Shown in pieces: positions 43,729 through 54,887 of a DNA stretch of 64,000 nt. Below the pieces are notes generated by a model. The model was not told the DNA's origin, ran no database searches, and was given only the letters and a program-made list of their open reading frames with translations. The DNA is from Protea cynaroides (lineage: Eukaryota; Streptophyta; Magnoliopsida; Proteales; Proteaceae). A program made the translations under genes and the position numbers. The stretch spans positions 119,963,666-120,027,665 of the forward strand of contig CM053276.1 in NCBI GenBank assembly GCA_028583415.1. Direction: 5' to 3'. Every line of letters begins with the position of its first letter. The stretch's first letter is position 1.

Positions 43729-45580
43729 GGATATTCTTCTAAAAAATTGATTTAGTGGCCATGTCATGCTGCACTGAAGATTTGATTTTTCCTTTTTTAG
43801 TTATTAAATAAAATTAGTTGTATTAATGAGAATACTTTATATAATAGATAGAATCCAAGAACCATAAAAATGTATATAATTTTGAAATTGGTTTTTAGCA
43901 CTGGATTATCTAGATTACTATTAGTTGTATTTGACAGCTTAAAGGTACGATCTTATAGAATTATGGCAAGATAAGGGTTTGCAACTATTTTTGAGTGCTT
44001 TTATGCTGGGGGGTTGATGCTGGATAGGTTTGACAGCTCATTAATCCCTGTTGGTTATGGGCAGAGGATATGAACCACAGGTGAATTAGGATTGGGAGGA
44101 TGAGAAGTAAAACGGATTGAAAGCAATAGGAGACTTATGCCAGACGGAAGGTTCAATGGAGGGGTGCAGGGAGAGGAGGGTGCCTGGTTACCAAATAAAC
44201 GGTGTTGGGTTTGGGGGAAATTACATGACTTGATCAAGAAGCACCCAAATCATATGAAACTTGAAACGGTGATAGAACAGAGCACAAGAAGATGAGCTGT
44301 AGTTAGAATTGTTCTTCTGAATAAACGCAAGGTTTGGCAGGACTATGGATGCGTTTCTTTAAGTGAAATTTGGTTTTTGTAATGAAAGATAGCTTGAGAA
44401 GTGTGTACATTTAATGATTGTACATGTGATTATATCATACTTTTTGATTGCATAAAATAAGAAAGAACTTAATATAGTCTGTTTGTCTGTTATCCCATTT
44501 TTTTTTGGATATTTTAGCAGGAAGCCAACTTATATGGTAAAATAATTCTCCGTTGTCCACTTGTCTTGATATTTCTGTTTACGGTTTTACAAGGTAGTGA
44601 CAAACCCATTGATACCCCATGAGGGAGATGCTCTTCTTCCAATTTTTTTTCCTGGTATGCGAGACCAAAGACATGTTTGTGTATATGTAAAGTCCTACGG
44701 ATTGTAACAGTGCATGGAACTGCCACTACCAAGCTGGTTGCTGCTTAATGAGGTAATGAAACTTCTTCTATGATCCATTCCGTATTTCTTTCTCCATTCC
44801 TGGGTTGTTTCTGCAGGACCTGATCAGTATTTTTTTTTTTTTTTTTTACACATGAATTCTAGCATGACTACTACAATTTTGCTGTTTTGAAGTAATTCTG
44901 ACATATGTGAGTTGAGTTGGCACCCGAATTGTTTTACTATGTTCCTGAAGTTATATTTCTTTACTGTGGGCTAGTCACATGACAAAAAGATAACTTTTCA
45001 AGCCTTGTAAGGTGCTTGACTGCTATGTAATGTGGGCTATGTGGCTGACATTGACAAAGGTGTACGCATGATTAACCAGTAAGTCTCCCATAATTTTGGA
45101 TGGTCTGTGTTTGTCAGATATTTTCTGTTTCCTTGTCAATGTTCCTGTCAACTAGTGGACTTTTCCCTTCTACTCCTGAGTTTTAATTTTTTTTAATTCA
45201 AAAAGCCCGAAAAAGAGGGCTTTATTTTGCATTGACAAAAAGGTGCTATGGGCTGTGAAATTTACTTTGGTTGGGTGATGTGGCTAACATGTGGAGTCCC
45301 TTTGGCTGCCAACTAAACTGCCTGGTGGAATTTGTTGGTCACCATAATCTTTTTGCTTGGTGAAACAAATAGCTAGCCATTCCTCAATTCTTATATCTTG
45401 GTGAACATTATGTATCACATTTTAACTTGTATTCTCCTGCCATATAATCTTAGTTCTTGTTCTAGTTGTTGGTACTTGGTCAATTAATACAGCTTAACTT
45501 ATGTTGTACATAGCAGTCATTTGATATTGTGGAGATTGATTTTAGGATTGGGACTTGGGAGGCTGTTTGCTAGATACTAA
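43729..45580. other. Spacer, no gene recognised
   Basis: AT-rich DNA with T-runs near 44500 and 44830-44848. Open frames are short and none resembles a known family. Confidence 0.45.
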
Positions 45581-45589
45581 ATACTTGCA

Positions 45590-46020
45590 CTTTTTATCAA
45601 AGGCACCAGAGAATTGCTGCATCCTACTCCTGTGCTCAATGTGCTTGGCTGGTGGAGAAATGGTCAACCACCTTTTCATTCCTTGTTATTTTGTGATAGA
45701 TGTTTGGAGCTATTTCTTGAAGCTCTTTGATTTGAGGTGGATATTCCAAAGGTATTGTTGAATTCACAAGATGATGAGAATCTACTTTCTTTGAGCAAAA
45801 TGGAAAGATCATGGGGATTTTACTTGGGTTGTAAGATTTTCTACAACTTGGGAAGAAACAAGTAAGAATATATTGGGACTTGAGACTGGCTAGATCACTC
45901 CTATTTGGAGGTTGTTGGCACTTGGCAGTGGTTGGCTCTACACAAGTTACTGGATGGCTTTCTTCTAGTGGTTTGGGCCATGAAAACAATGCCAAATTAT
46001 AAGAGCTGTCCAACTGTCTC
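45590..46020 (+). pseudogene. Possible zinc-binding (zf-RVT) tail of an L1-type LINE
   Basis: The plus strand reads KAPENCCILLLCSMCLAGGE, then VNHLFIPCYFVIDVWSYFLK and LFDLRW. The C..C....E.VNHLF..C....VW spacing fits the zinc-binding domain after plant LINE reverse transcriptase. Stops follow. The match is by pattern only. Confidence 0.4.
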
Positions 46021-46339
46021 TGTTGAATGTTTCAATTGGTTAGTGAGCCAGATCAGCATTGTCTCTTGGTGATGGAATATTAACGTAGTCCTAGTGCAAT
46101 GGAGGAAGAGGCAAGTGAAATTTCTCAATTAAACAGTTGACTTACATTAGGAGCCGACTTTGAGTTCATGTCTGTTTCCATTGGTTGTGGATTAATTAGG
46201 TTTGCTTATACTGAAAGATGTCCCGTGGTCTGTAACAATGCTAGAGATGGAGTACGTAAATATTTAGGATTATAGAGGAACGCTTTAAAGACAAGGTTTC
46301 AGATAAACTCAACTAAGACATGTAGCAAATGAGATTGGT

Positions 46340-46443
46340 GATCTTATTAAATAGAAAATAGAGCAATTACAATAGAATGAAAAGACTATGTTTGATCTTA
46401 TTAAATAGAAAAGAGCAATTACAATAGAATGAAAAGACTATGT
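46340..46443. repeat. Tandem duplication of about 50 bp in the putative LTR
   Basis: Copies start at 46340 and 46394 with GATCTTATTAAATAGAAAA and share AGCAATTACAATAGAATG and AAAAGACTATGT. The first has three extra bases. Confidence 0.9.
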
Positions 46444-46681
46444 CCGTACGTCTTTTATCAAGATTAGGAAACTAGGAAAGATAAATAATTAGGAAATATA
46501 AATTCTAATGTAACTCTAAGTCAAGAAGTTCAAAGCATAGAAGTCAATTAGATGGTGATGTGGCAATATCGACCCACTCTTCAACACACCCCCTCAAGTT
46601 GGAGCATACAAATCACCCATGCCTTGCTTTGAACAGTTCTGTGGTAGCAGCAATAGATCCAGTATAATGAAGATTTGGAAT

Positions 46682-46780
46682 TAGTAGCAGCAACAACAAC
46701 AACAATAGTAGTAGTAGTAGTAGTAACGGTAATAGCAATAGTAGTAGTAATAAGAGCAGTAGCAACCAGTAGTAGTAGCA
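46682..46780. repeat. Trinucleotide-rich tract (CAA, GTA)
   Basis: CAGCAACAACAACAACAATA is followed by repeated AGTAGTAGTAGT and related triplets. It reads as short open frames on the minus strand, which are repeat artefacts. Confidence 0.85.
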
Positions 46781-46812
46781 ATAGAGGTTGCATCACGTGC
46801 AAGTAGAGATCA

Positions 46813-48190
46813 AAGTTTTAAATTTTGATTTCGGGGCTGGTTTCAGCCAGCCCCAAAACTGAAACGAAACTGATTTATGCTGAAATGGGGTCGTAATCTG
46901 GGATTTTTTTCTGGGTGAACTCGAAACTTTGGTTTCGAGGCCCAAAAGTTGTTTTTTTGCCGTATGTAGCATATTTCATTCTTTTTACACATTCCCTCAA
47001 TTAGTGTAAAAAATAAAAAAAACCATATAAATGGTATTATGTGTTATGGATCCAAGTAAGCTAGTGGACGTTGGAACCTGAGATTGCATTCAGAGTTAAA
47101 TAGGCAACACTTATTTATGACTAATATCATTGAAGTAAATGTTTCATTTACTTAAGATATTGCTCATAAATAAGCAAATACCTCTATTTGAGTCTAAAAT
47201 TCAAATTTCAAAGGGATAAAAGTCAATTTTCCAGCTCAAGAACAGAAATTGGATTTTCGATCGTGGGGCAATTTTCAACTTTCAAATGCTAGTTTTTTTC
47301 TCCAATTTCTAAATTCCGTAAATTTTATTAGAGTAAAACATCACTAAAAACTAAGAGTATGCCAAAATAACCTTTTGTTTTGATATCCAAATAATTATTT
47401 CCATTTAGACGACCTTAAACAACATTCACATACTCCAAACAAGATTTGATCAAAGCATAATTCCTTCAACGTTAGCTCGGATTCAAGCAATATCAGATTT
47501 ATTGGAAAGCTAGCATAATCAACTTTGCAATAAAAACCAAGATTGTTTGAATCTGAATTTTATTGAAGTACATACTCTCTGATCAAACCCTGTTCGGAGT
47601 ATGCGAATGCTGTTTAAAGTCGTGTGAATGTAAATAATTTCTTAGACATCAAAACAAAATATTATTTTGACGAACAATTGGTTTTTAGTAATGTTTTTTT
47701 TTTTTAATAGGATTTATGGAATTTTTAGTTTGGAGAAAAAGGCTAGCATTTGAAAGTTGAAAATCGCCCCGCGATTGAAAATTCAGTTTTTGTCCTTGAA
47801 TTAGATAGTTTACTTTTTATCCTTTTGGAATTTAAAATTTAGACTATTTTATTGGATTCAAATGGGGGGTGTTTGCTTGTTTACTTACTTAAATGATATT
47901 AGTTATAAATAAGTGTTGTGTGTTGTATTCTATGAAACTATCCCTCTTGTATACTATTCCTCGTCCTAAGGTGTTTGGACCAAGTTTCGAGGGTCAAAAT
48001 GGACAAGTTTCGCTCGAAACTTGACATTTTATAAGGTGTTTGAACTAAGTTTCGGCTGAAACTAGAGATTTCGGTTGAAGCAGTAATTTCAGTTCGAAAT
48101 TTGATATTTTTTAATTTCGAAGGTGGATTTCATTTCAGATTTGTAAAAATCTGAAATATTTGAGCTGAAACCAATGGTTTTTAGAACCAT
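46813..48190. mobile_element. Foldback element with arms of about 400 bp
   Basis: A long inverted repeat is centred near 47515 with arms 47105-47515 and 47515-47918. Mirrored landmarks include CAACACTTATTTATGACTAA, AGTTGAAAATCGCCCC/GGGGCAATTTTCAACT and CATCACTAAAAACTAAGAGT against its mirror TTGGTTTTTAGTAATG. Outer parts carry TTTCGG/CCGAAA and GGTTTCAG motifs, with loosely inverted ends (AGTTTTAAATTTTGATTTCG and, mirrored, GGTTCTAAAAACCATTGG). The core is homologous to the hAT-like element at 8319-9212, but the ends are unrelated. Copies of a GCATCACGTGCAA repeat lie on both sides. It has no protein-coding capacity, and the exact ends are approximate. Confidence 0.8.
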
Positions 48191-48480
48191 GGTAGGGATT
48201 GCATCACGTGCAACTGGTATTAGAGTAGTAGAGGTTGCATCATGTGCAATGCCTGTAGTATAGGCTTTAGTAGGTTATCTTCAATGAGCAACTGGTAGTA
48301 GAGGTTGCATCACGTGCAACTGGTAGTGGAAGTTGCATCACGTGCAAATTGCAATGACAGTAATAGACTTTAGTAGGTTCTCTTTAATGAGCAACTGATG
48401 GTAGATGTTGCATCACGTGCAATGGTAGTAGCAGGCTTTAGTAGGTTCTCTTTAATGAGCAGTAGTAGGCTTAACACGAA
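48191..48480. repeat. Degenerate minisatellite rich in G-box motifs
   Basis: GCATCACGTGCAA occurs at about 48200, 48308, 48332 and 48410, with a CATCATGTGCAA variant at 48239 and another exact copy left of the foldback element (about 46789). A second unit, GGCTTTAGTAGGTT(C/A)TCTTTAATGAGCA, is interleaved three times. Each exact copy contains the palindrome CACGTG. Confidence 0.85.
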
Positions 48481-48798
48481 CAGCTAGCAAAAGGTAGTAG
48501 GCTCCAACATGAGCAGTTACAAACACAAGCAAACATGCTTCTTCTCCCCCCTCACGTGCAGCATTCCACGTGGATAATATCAAGGATCTTCAAACAGTGA
48601 GGGATTATATCCCATGTAGTAGAATAACAAGGATCACATGCTCCACCAAACCAGAATATTAAATTCATAATAACAGCAAATCTAAAGGTCAGATGTAAGC
48701 CAAACTATTGGATATAGAGTAAAATATCAATGGAAACGAGATAGCCAAATTTCAAAACCATCCAATGGTTGGATTAAGAGATATGGGGAAGTCCTTGT

Positions 48799-48920
48799 CA
48801 TAGTAGTCAAGGCATTGCCTAGGCGGCCTTGCGACGCCTTGGAAAATCGAGCGCCTTGGTCGCCGAGGCCCCTATCAGGCCTTCTATGTCTTGGTTCACT
48901 TTGGCACCTTGACAACCATG
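48799..48920. mobile_element. hAT-type MITE, 122 bp
   Basis: The ends CATAGTAGTCAAGGC and, mirrored from the right, CATGGTTGTCAAGGT are inverted. The 8-bp duplication GTCCTTGT is perfect (48791-48798 and 48921-48928). The body has CCTAGGCGGCC and CGCCTTGG motifs as in the 8319-9212 element, so it is the same family without the palindromic core. Confidence 0.93.
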
Positions 48921-51900
48921 GTCCTTGTACTGCTAGGACTATGGAAGACAAACAAACATATTTTCAATAGAATTCAAAAGTCAAAGATCCAGTCAATAGA
49001 TGTGGACCAGAAGTAGCAGTCAAGTAATTAATGACAATTAGGATGAGTCATCAAAATTTGGTTATGATCCCATAGCTGGATGTCCAGCTAGGAAGGTTTC
49101 TTTATTGGGGTAGGATTCCTACCTTAATCAGAACGGACAGCAGCAATACTGATGAATAGTAACCAATTCGATCCTGATATCATATCAGATATTAGAGAAA
49201 CATTAATATAATGATCAGATCAGCAATAATGTAATGAATTAATGCACTGAATAAAAGATTTTAATTCCTGCAGAAAAATAGCAACCCGATTAGGGATTGA
49301 AGGAACAAATTAGGATCGGTGGAAAGAAGCTGGTGATCAACCTTGATCAGAATCAAAACCGGCAACAAAATTTGATGATTTAACCATGAACATTAACTGA
49401 TGTTAACAGTGCCTTAATAGCAATAAAACCAGAACTATGACAGATGTATGGATTTAATGTTCAGCACATCAGAATTCAATTATCCATTAATGGAAAATAA
49501 ATTGAAATCAGAAACTGAAATCAATTATTGGTGGATCTTGAGGATGAAATCAGGTCTGAACAAAAAAAAACCTTGCGCAAGAAAGGATTGCAATTAATGA
49601 CTAAGGATTAAAAACCCAAAGCATAGACTTAATGACACTTAAACCAGATCTGTAATGGCTTCAATAGAAAGGAAAGGTGGAAGCAGATCTGAAAATAAAC
49701 AGCAGTAATTAAAAGGACGAAGGATTTCTGATCTGTGATATGCAGCCGGCAATTAAATACTCTTACCTGATTTAATGAAGGGAGAAAAGAACGAAAATTA
49801 ATGCAGAAGCAGCTATAGCAGTTGTGGTGACTGCACACCTAACGAGAACCTTAAACGACTCGTAAATTGGCAGATTAGATTACCGGTCTGATACCATGTA
49901 ACAAAATAGAGAAAGCAAGAGAGAAGGAGAAGATGGAGAGAAGAGTGAAAGGGTGAAAGGGTTGCCCATAAGAATCAGAATGGGAGAGATTAAGTGGATG
50001 AATGCTTGTGGAGTAGTGTGATCAACCAATACCATTAAAATCGAAGGTGAATTTTTTGTAAAACAGCTAAAAGAACAAAAGATCAGAAAAATGAGCAAAA
50101 ACACTTAAACAGACTCCGTAATTGGGATAGATGGGTGGGAAGACTAGAAAGAATGGATTTAGAAATGAATGCATCCATTGAAAAAAAGAAGTGTGGTGAT
50201 GGGGACTTTGGGTATCATCACTAGCACCCGTTGTTGACAAGTTTGAGGGCAAGTCAACAGAGATGTATTGGTCATGTTTAAAGAAAACTAGTGAGTGCAA
50301 ATCTAAGGAGTGATGATGCAAAGAGAAGGCTCTAAGTAATGGGGGATGGCAGCATGGTTGAGGCCATGAGAAAAGGCAGGACGACTTACGATTTATAGAA
50401 GCTATAATCCTGGACAAATTACCAAATATGGTTCTTTTTAGCCAACCCTTGTAACCAAGTGTTAGATAAAATAACTGCTCTAATGAAAGTATAAAACAAA
50501 GCAAATTTCTGTACCTATCCTGAAATTTTTGGAACACCATTTGGTTTTGAGTTTTTGCTTGAATGATGCCTTCATATTAGGATTTTGGTTGCTAACTTGG
50601 TTCATCTGACTAATGTCAAACCTTTTTCCTTATAATTTGAACAGAACCTCCATCTGAATAACAAAAAACTATCCCACGAATGTCTGCCCACCCACCCACA
50701 TATAACTTGACTAAATAGTTTATACTTATTTTTTTCAGAAACTAATAAAATGTACTTGTTGAAGAGTGGGTCGATATCATTATCCTATCGTTATCCTGTG
50801 GACGTTAGTTGAAGGTCTTGCTGCTGAGTCATCAGTTCTATCTACACATTAGCAGCCTAGGTGACACGCCTTGTATTCAGGCTATCCCATTCTCGGTTCA
50901 TTTCTGTAATATATGTGATGTTTTTTTGAGTAAGTAGATAATATATGTGACACTGCTTGTGCAGGTAAATTATGAACACAAATAAGAACTCCTGATCATT
51001 CATTCTGCTGGAGGTAATTAAACTATGATTACAACAGGATAGGTTTATTCGGTCTTTTCTGCTGCTCCAATCTCAGTGGAGGAAAATATTCCTAGTTTGT
51101 GGAAATTTTGCTCACCCGCCATCCTTTAACTTCTTAAAATTTTCTGTTCTTTTAAAAACCATTTCTTAAAACAGTTTTGATTCTTTATTTTTTGTTTGTT
51201 TCCAATTGAAAGATTTACACCAGTGTTTACAGCATGAAATCATACAGGAGCAATCAATGACCATAAAGGGTTTCCACCAAAAAATGAGGAAGGATTCACT
51301 TGTAAATATTTCTGTGCGGGTTTGATTTGAGATATTTGGATGCATGACAAAGCAACTAGGTGAAAATAACGACCTGTCAATAGAAATCAAACTCCTGTAA
51401 CCATTTTAGTAGGATTTTTTCTCATTTCTTCCCATTTCATGTCGTCTTGTGTCATCCTGAGCGATGTTCGGCTAGGTAAAGCTGACGTTTGGTGTCCTCC
51501 AGCAGTACTCATTAAGAAATAAAGGACATGGTATCCTACAATAGTCCCATCCCATGTCCATAATACTTTTTGTTGTTCTCTCTACAATAGTCTAAACTTG
51601 GTTAAGCTCCGCTGCACTCCGCAGAACTATCTCTGCAGACCAAGGATAAAGGGATCGGATGGTCACGATCCTTTGCTGCAAGCATGTCAATACGGTTGGC
51701 AAGTGCCAAGTCTATATACGTAAGGCATATTCAGGAAACTGAGGCCCAAAACCCGGACCCTGCCTGATTCTGTGCACTTGAACAATGGTGCAGCCTGAGC
51801 CCTTTTTTTTTTGTGTGGTAGGTAGTGCAGTCTGAACCTTAACCACCACTGATTCATCTTCATGAAATTGCCAATGTGCAGCCCGAGTATTGGCTTCATC

Positions 51901-51966
51901 AGCAGCATAATTAAGAGCATGCACTTGAGCAAGCTCACTGGAAGGCCTTCCCACCCCTCAAATGAG

Positions 51967-51996
51967 TACTGCTAGAGGGCCACCCAACATTAGTAG
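51967..51996. repeat. 30-bp quasi-palindrome, copy 1 of 2
   Basis: It starts TACTGCTAGAGGGCCACCC and ends AACATTAGTAG. A direct copy lies at 52921-52950. The two differ at four positions, all transitions. Each is close to its own reverse complement around GGGCCACCC. Confidence 0.85.
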
Positions 51997-52116
51997 AAAG
52001 GCTCTTTTTGGTGTTATTTATTTATTTATTTATTTATTTTAATATGTTTTTGTTTTTGCAAGTGTTTCGTTTCATTTTTGGATGTTGTTTGTGAAAAAAA
52101 AAATAAATAAATAAAA

Positions 52117-52125
<9 letters not shown>

Positions 52126-52158
<33 letters not shown>
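52126..52158. repeat. (TA)n microsatellite
   Basis: A run of about 16 TA units preceded by A-rich DNA. Together they read as a false membrane-like open frame on the minus strand. Confidence 0.95.
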
Positions 52159-52159
<1 letters not shown>

Positions 52160-52429
52160 CCCTAAAACAAAAAGAGGCCTTGCCAAAAAGAGTTTTTGTT
52201 TGTTTTTTTTATAAGATATTAATGAGTATGTATTTGTTTTTTGGGGTAAAATAAGCATCTATTCATTAAGATTAGCAGGGTAGGTTGTAGTGTCATTACA
52301 AAAACCTATGAGTATGTGTTTTAAGTAAAGGTAGAAATGGTAAAATTAATATTTTTTTTTATAACATTAGTTTTTCATCCACTTCTCTCTTTTCCTTTTT
52401 GTTTCAAGGATTCAGTTATCATAAAATAC

Positions 52430-52730
52430 TTTTTTTGGCCATCCAACCTTGGATTCGTTCTGTTGGATGTCAAGTATAAGGGTTTTCAAATTTCAAGTTG
52501 ATCGGAAAAAAATATCACTAGATATCAAGATGTGAAAATTTCTGTAACTTGAAGAAATCTGACTCTTGTTCTAATTTCGGCCACTTCAATTGTATTTTTT
52601 TGGCCGTTTAACCTTTGATCAGATTCATTGGATGTTAATGCTACAAAAAAAAAATACGGATGTTCAAATTTCATGTCAATCGGATAAAGAGATCACAGGA
52701 TATCATGGCTATAAAATTTTGCAATTTAAA
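52430..52730. repeat. Degenerate tandem duplication of about 165 bp
   Basis: Copies near 52430-52560 and 52596-52730 share TTTTTTTGGCC, TTGGATGT, TTCAAATTTCA and TCAATCGGA/TTGATCGGA in the same order. They have diverged strongly. Confidence 0.7.
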
Positions 52731-52920
52731 AAAACAAAAATACATTTTTATTCTTAATAGAATATCAAATTATTTTTCATTCTACAATATATTATGCATA
52801 GTAACTATCAAGCAACATTTTATTTTTGATATCTACCAAAAAAATATTTTATTTGTAATAAAAAATGATTTTCAGACTTATTTTTTGATAAGTAAGTAAA
52901 ACCAAAATGATACCAAATAG

Positions 52921-52950
52921 TACTGTTGGAGGGCCACCCAACGTCAGTAG
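52921..52950. repeat. 30-bp quasi-palindrome, copy 2 of 2
   Basis: It starts TACTGTTGGAGGGCCACCC and ends AACGTCAGTAG. See the copy at 51967-51996. Confidence 0.85.
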
Positions 52951-54852
52951 CACTTAAGGCTCAGCCAAACCTCAAGACCAAGCCTGGCCTTAAGTTGAAC
53001 CTAGTGGTTACTAGGGATAATTTTTTTTTTTTTTGGGTGTACTTCAAACTCGAACATGAGACGGGCCTGCAATGTCAAGTCTGGTGCAAGTCACTTTTCT
53101 CTGTATAAGGAAAAACATTTGATAGATAATAAATCATAGTCTATTGGTTGCAATGGGAATTAAGGGGGAAAGAAGTGAAAATTTTAAATTTTAATTTTTT
53201 TTTTTGTAATCATAATAGCCTATGATATCACATGATTCAAATTAGCTTCAAATCATTTCATACTTTATTATAAACTTTCACTTAACTTTGCATTCAAATC
53301 TCTTGGTTTTGAAAAGTAAAATAAAATTTACATCTAATAAGTGTCATTATTAAATATAATAAAAAATGTCATGAGTTTTTATAATCATGTTTTATTATAC
53401 TTGTAAATTGTATCTTTTATAAATTTCTTTTTTAGGTTTAGAAATTTTAATTTTCTTTTCTTTTAATTTCCCTTTCAATCTAAGTGAGTCATATGATTGA
53501 ATTTAATTTTAAAATTTGAAAGAACAGGTAAGCCACATCATCCACCATCTATTTAATCTCGGTTGAAGTCACCACAATTGCCCTTGCTAAGGATAGACTG
53601 AAATATTGGTACGGAAACAACCAAAGAGAGGTCCCTCAAATGGTCAAATTAGTCATATTACTTATGGTGGTAGATGCATACCACCACCTAATGATTTTTT
53701 TTTTTCCGATAAAAACTTAAATATTCTTCTCCACATGCGTCTACCTAGAGAAAATATAGCCAATACCATGGAAAATTTGCAATGTGATAACATGAACGAA
53801 GAAAACAAATTCAGCATTCCTAAAGGACAATTCACTTCATGGTCTAACTAGATAAATTTATCCAATTAACCCATGTAATTGTACCATGTTGCACAATGAT
53901 GTGGTGGTCGTGGTTATAGAATAGAATGGATAAAATTTGAATTTGACATGTGCCAAACTTTTATTCATGTTCAATGAAAAAATCTTTCATGTATATTTAT
54001 ACATATATATTTTTAGTTGTCTATGTATTAATAGTTCAGAAAAACAGATTTTTCTAAAACTTGACAAATGAATAGCAAACCTTAGGGTTTTATTTTTCCA
54101 CAAATTTTGGGCCTCATCCATGTTTACTTATTGGGTGCTGAATTTAACCTCTCAAAAGAAAAAAAAAAAAAGAAAAGGAAAAAAAAATACTATCAATTTT
54201 TTTATTATGACTCAGTTTAGTTGTAAAGGAAATTAAAGAGACAGGCAGTGGAAATTTAAAACTTAAAAATGAAATTTTTATAACTATAATATAATATGAT
54301 TGTATAAATTTTTTAATTTTCTAACATTATTTAGTATTAATACTTATTAAAAGTAAATTTTATTTTACTTTATAATTACAAAGGATTTGGATGCAAAATG
54401 AAATATAAGTTAATAACTAAAAATAAAATAATATGAAATTAATTTCATTGTTTCATAACAATGTGATGATATATACTCTAATGATTATAAAAATTTTATT
54501 TTTAATTTTAACAATTTCACTTCTTTTCATTTTCATTTGCAACCAAGAGCCAATACAATTGAAAAATATACATGTTTTTTGGGCCTCAATGCTAATTCAC
54601 ACACGGTCTTGCGCTCCAAGTCCGTGGGCTCCACGTCACACTCGCTCTACCACTTATATTCCGATTAAGCCCACCCGGTTGGAGAAAGAGGATCCCGAGA
54701 GTCTGAGACCCGTCCGTGAGTTAGGGCATATTTTTTATTTATGAGTTAGGGCATATCATTTATGTGTTTCGGGAGTAGTTAAACGCAAACTGTACTGTTT
54801 GTCTGTGACTTCCGCAGTTCTTAAACCTCTAGTCGCTTCGTGTTGGCAGGAA

Positions 54853-54860
54853 AAACCCTA
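54853..54860 (+). promoter_or_regulatory. Telo-box (AAACCCTA) in the SNU13 5' region
   Basis: AAACCCTA lies 28 nt upstream of the start codon. Telo-boxes are common in promoters and leaders of plant translation and ribosome-biogenesis genes, which fits SNU13. A TGGGCC site-II-like motif is at about 54578. Confidence 0.5.
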
Positions 54861-54887
54861 GTCTTCTGTCTAGTTCAATCAAGGAAA

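Larger units (their letters stand above)
46231..49896 (-). mobile_element. Degenerate non-coding LTR retrotransposon, minus orientation
   Basis: A likely 3' LTR (46231-46586) starts TGTAACAATG and ends ACTCTTCAACA on the plus strand. It is followed by CACCCCCTCAAGTTGG, a polypurine tract on the minus strand. At 49885-49896 GGTCTGATACCA is the complement of a TGGTATCAGACC primer-binding site, next to TGTAACAAAATAG at 49897, the expected edge of the 5' LTR. Beyond TGTAACAA the two LTR candidates do not align, so the right LTR may be replaced or these may be two elements. No gag or pol is detectable. Insertions within it are listed separately. Confidence 0.5.
49897..54852. other. AT-rich spacer upstream of SNU13, no gene recognised
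   Basis: The start may be LTR sequence of the element ending at 49896. TGTTGAAGAGTGGGTCGATAT at 50757-50777 is the exact complement of the LTR edge at 46566-46586. Further right are (ATTT)n near 52016-52040, (TA)n at 52126-52158, the direct repeats at 51967 and 52921, and a duplication at 52430-52730. Short open frames here look like chance. Confidence 0.5.

Noticed and set aside
50757..50777. Right-hand LTR partner for the element starting at 46231
   Set aside because: The 21-bp match is in inverted orientation and the adjacent sequence does not align, so it cannot be the direct-repeat LTR.
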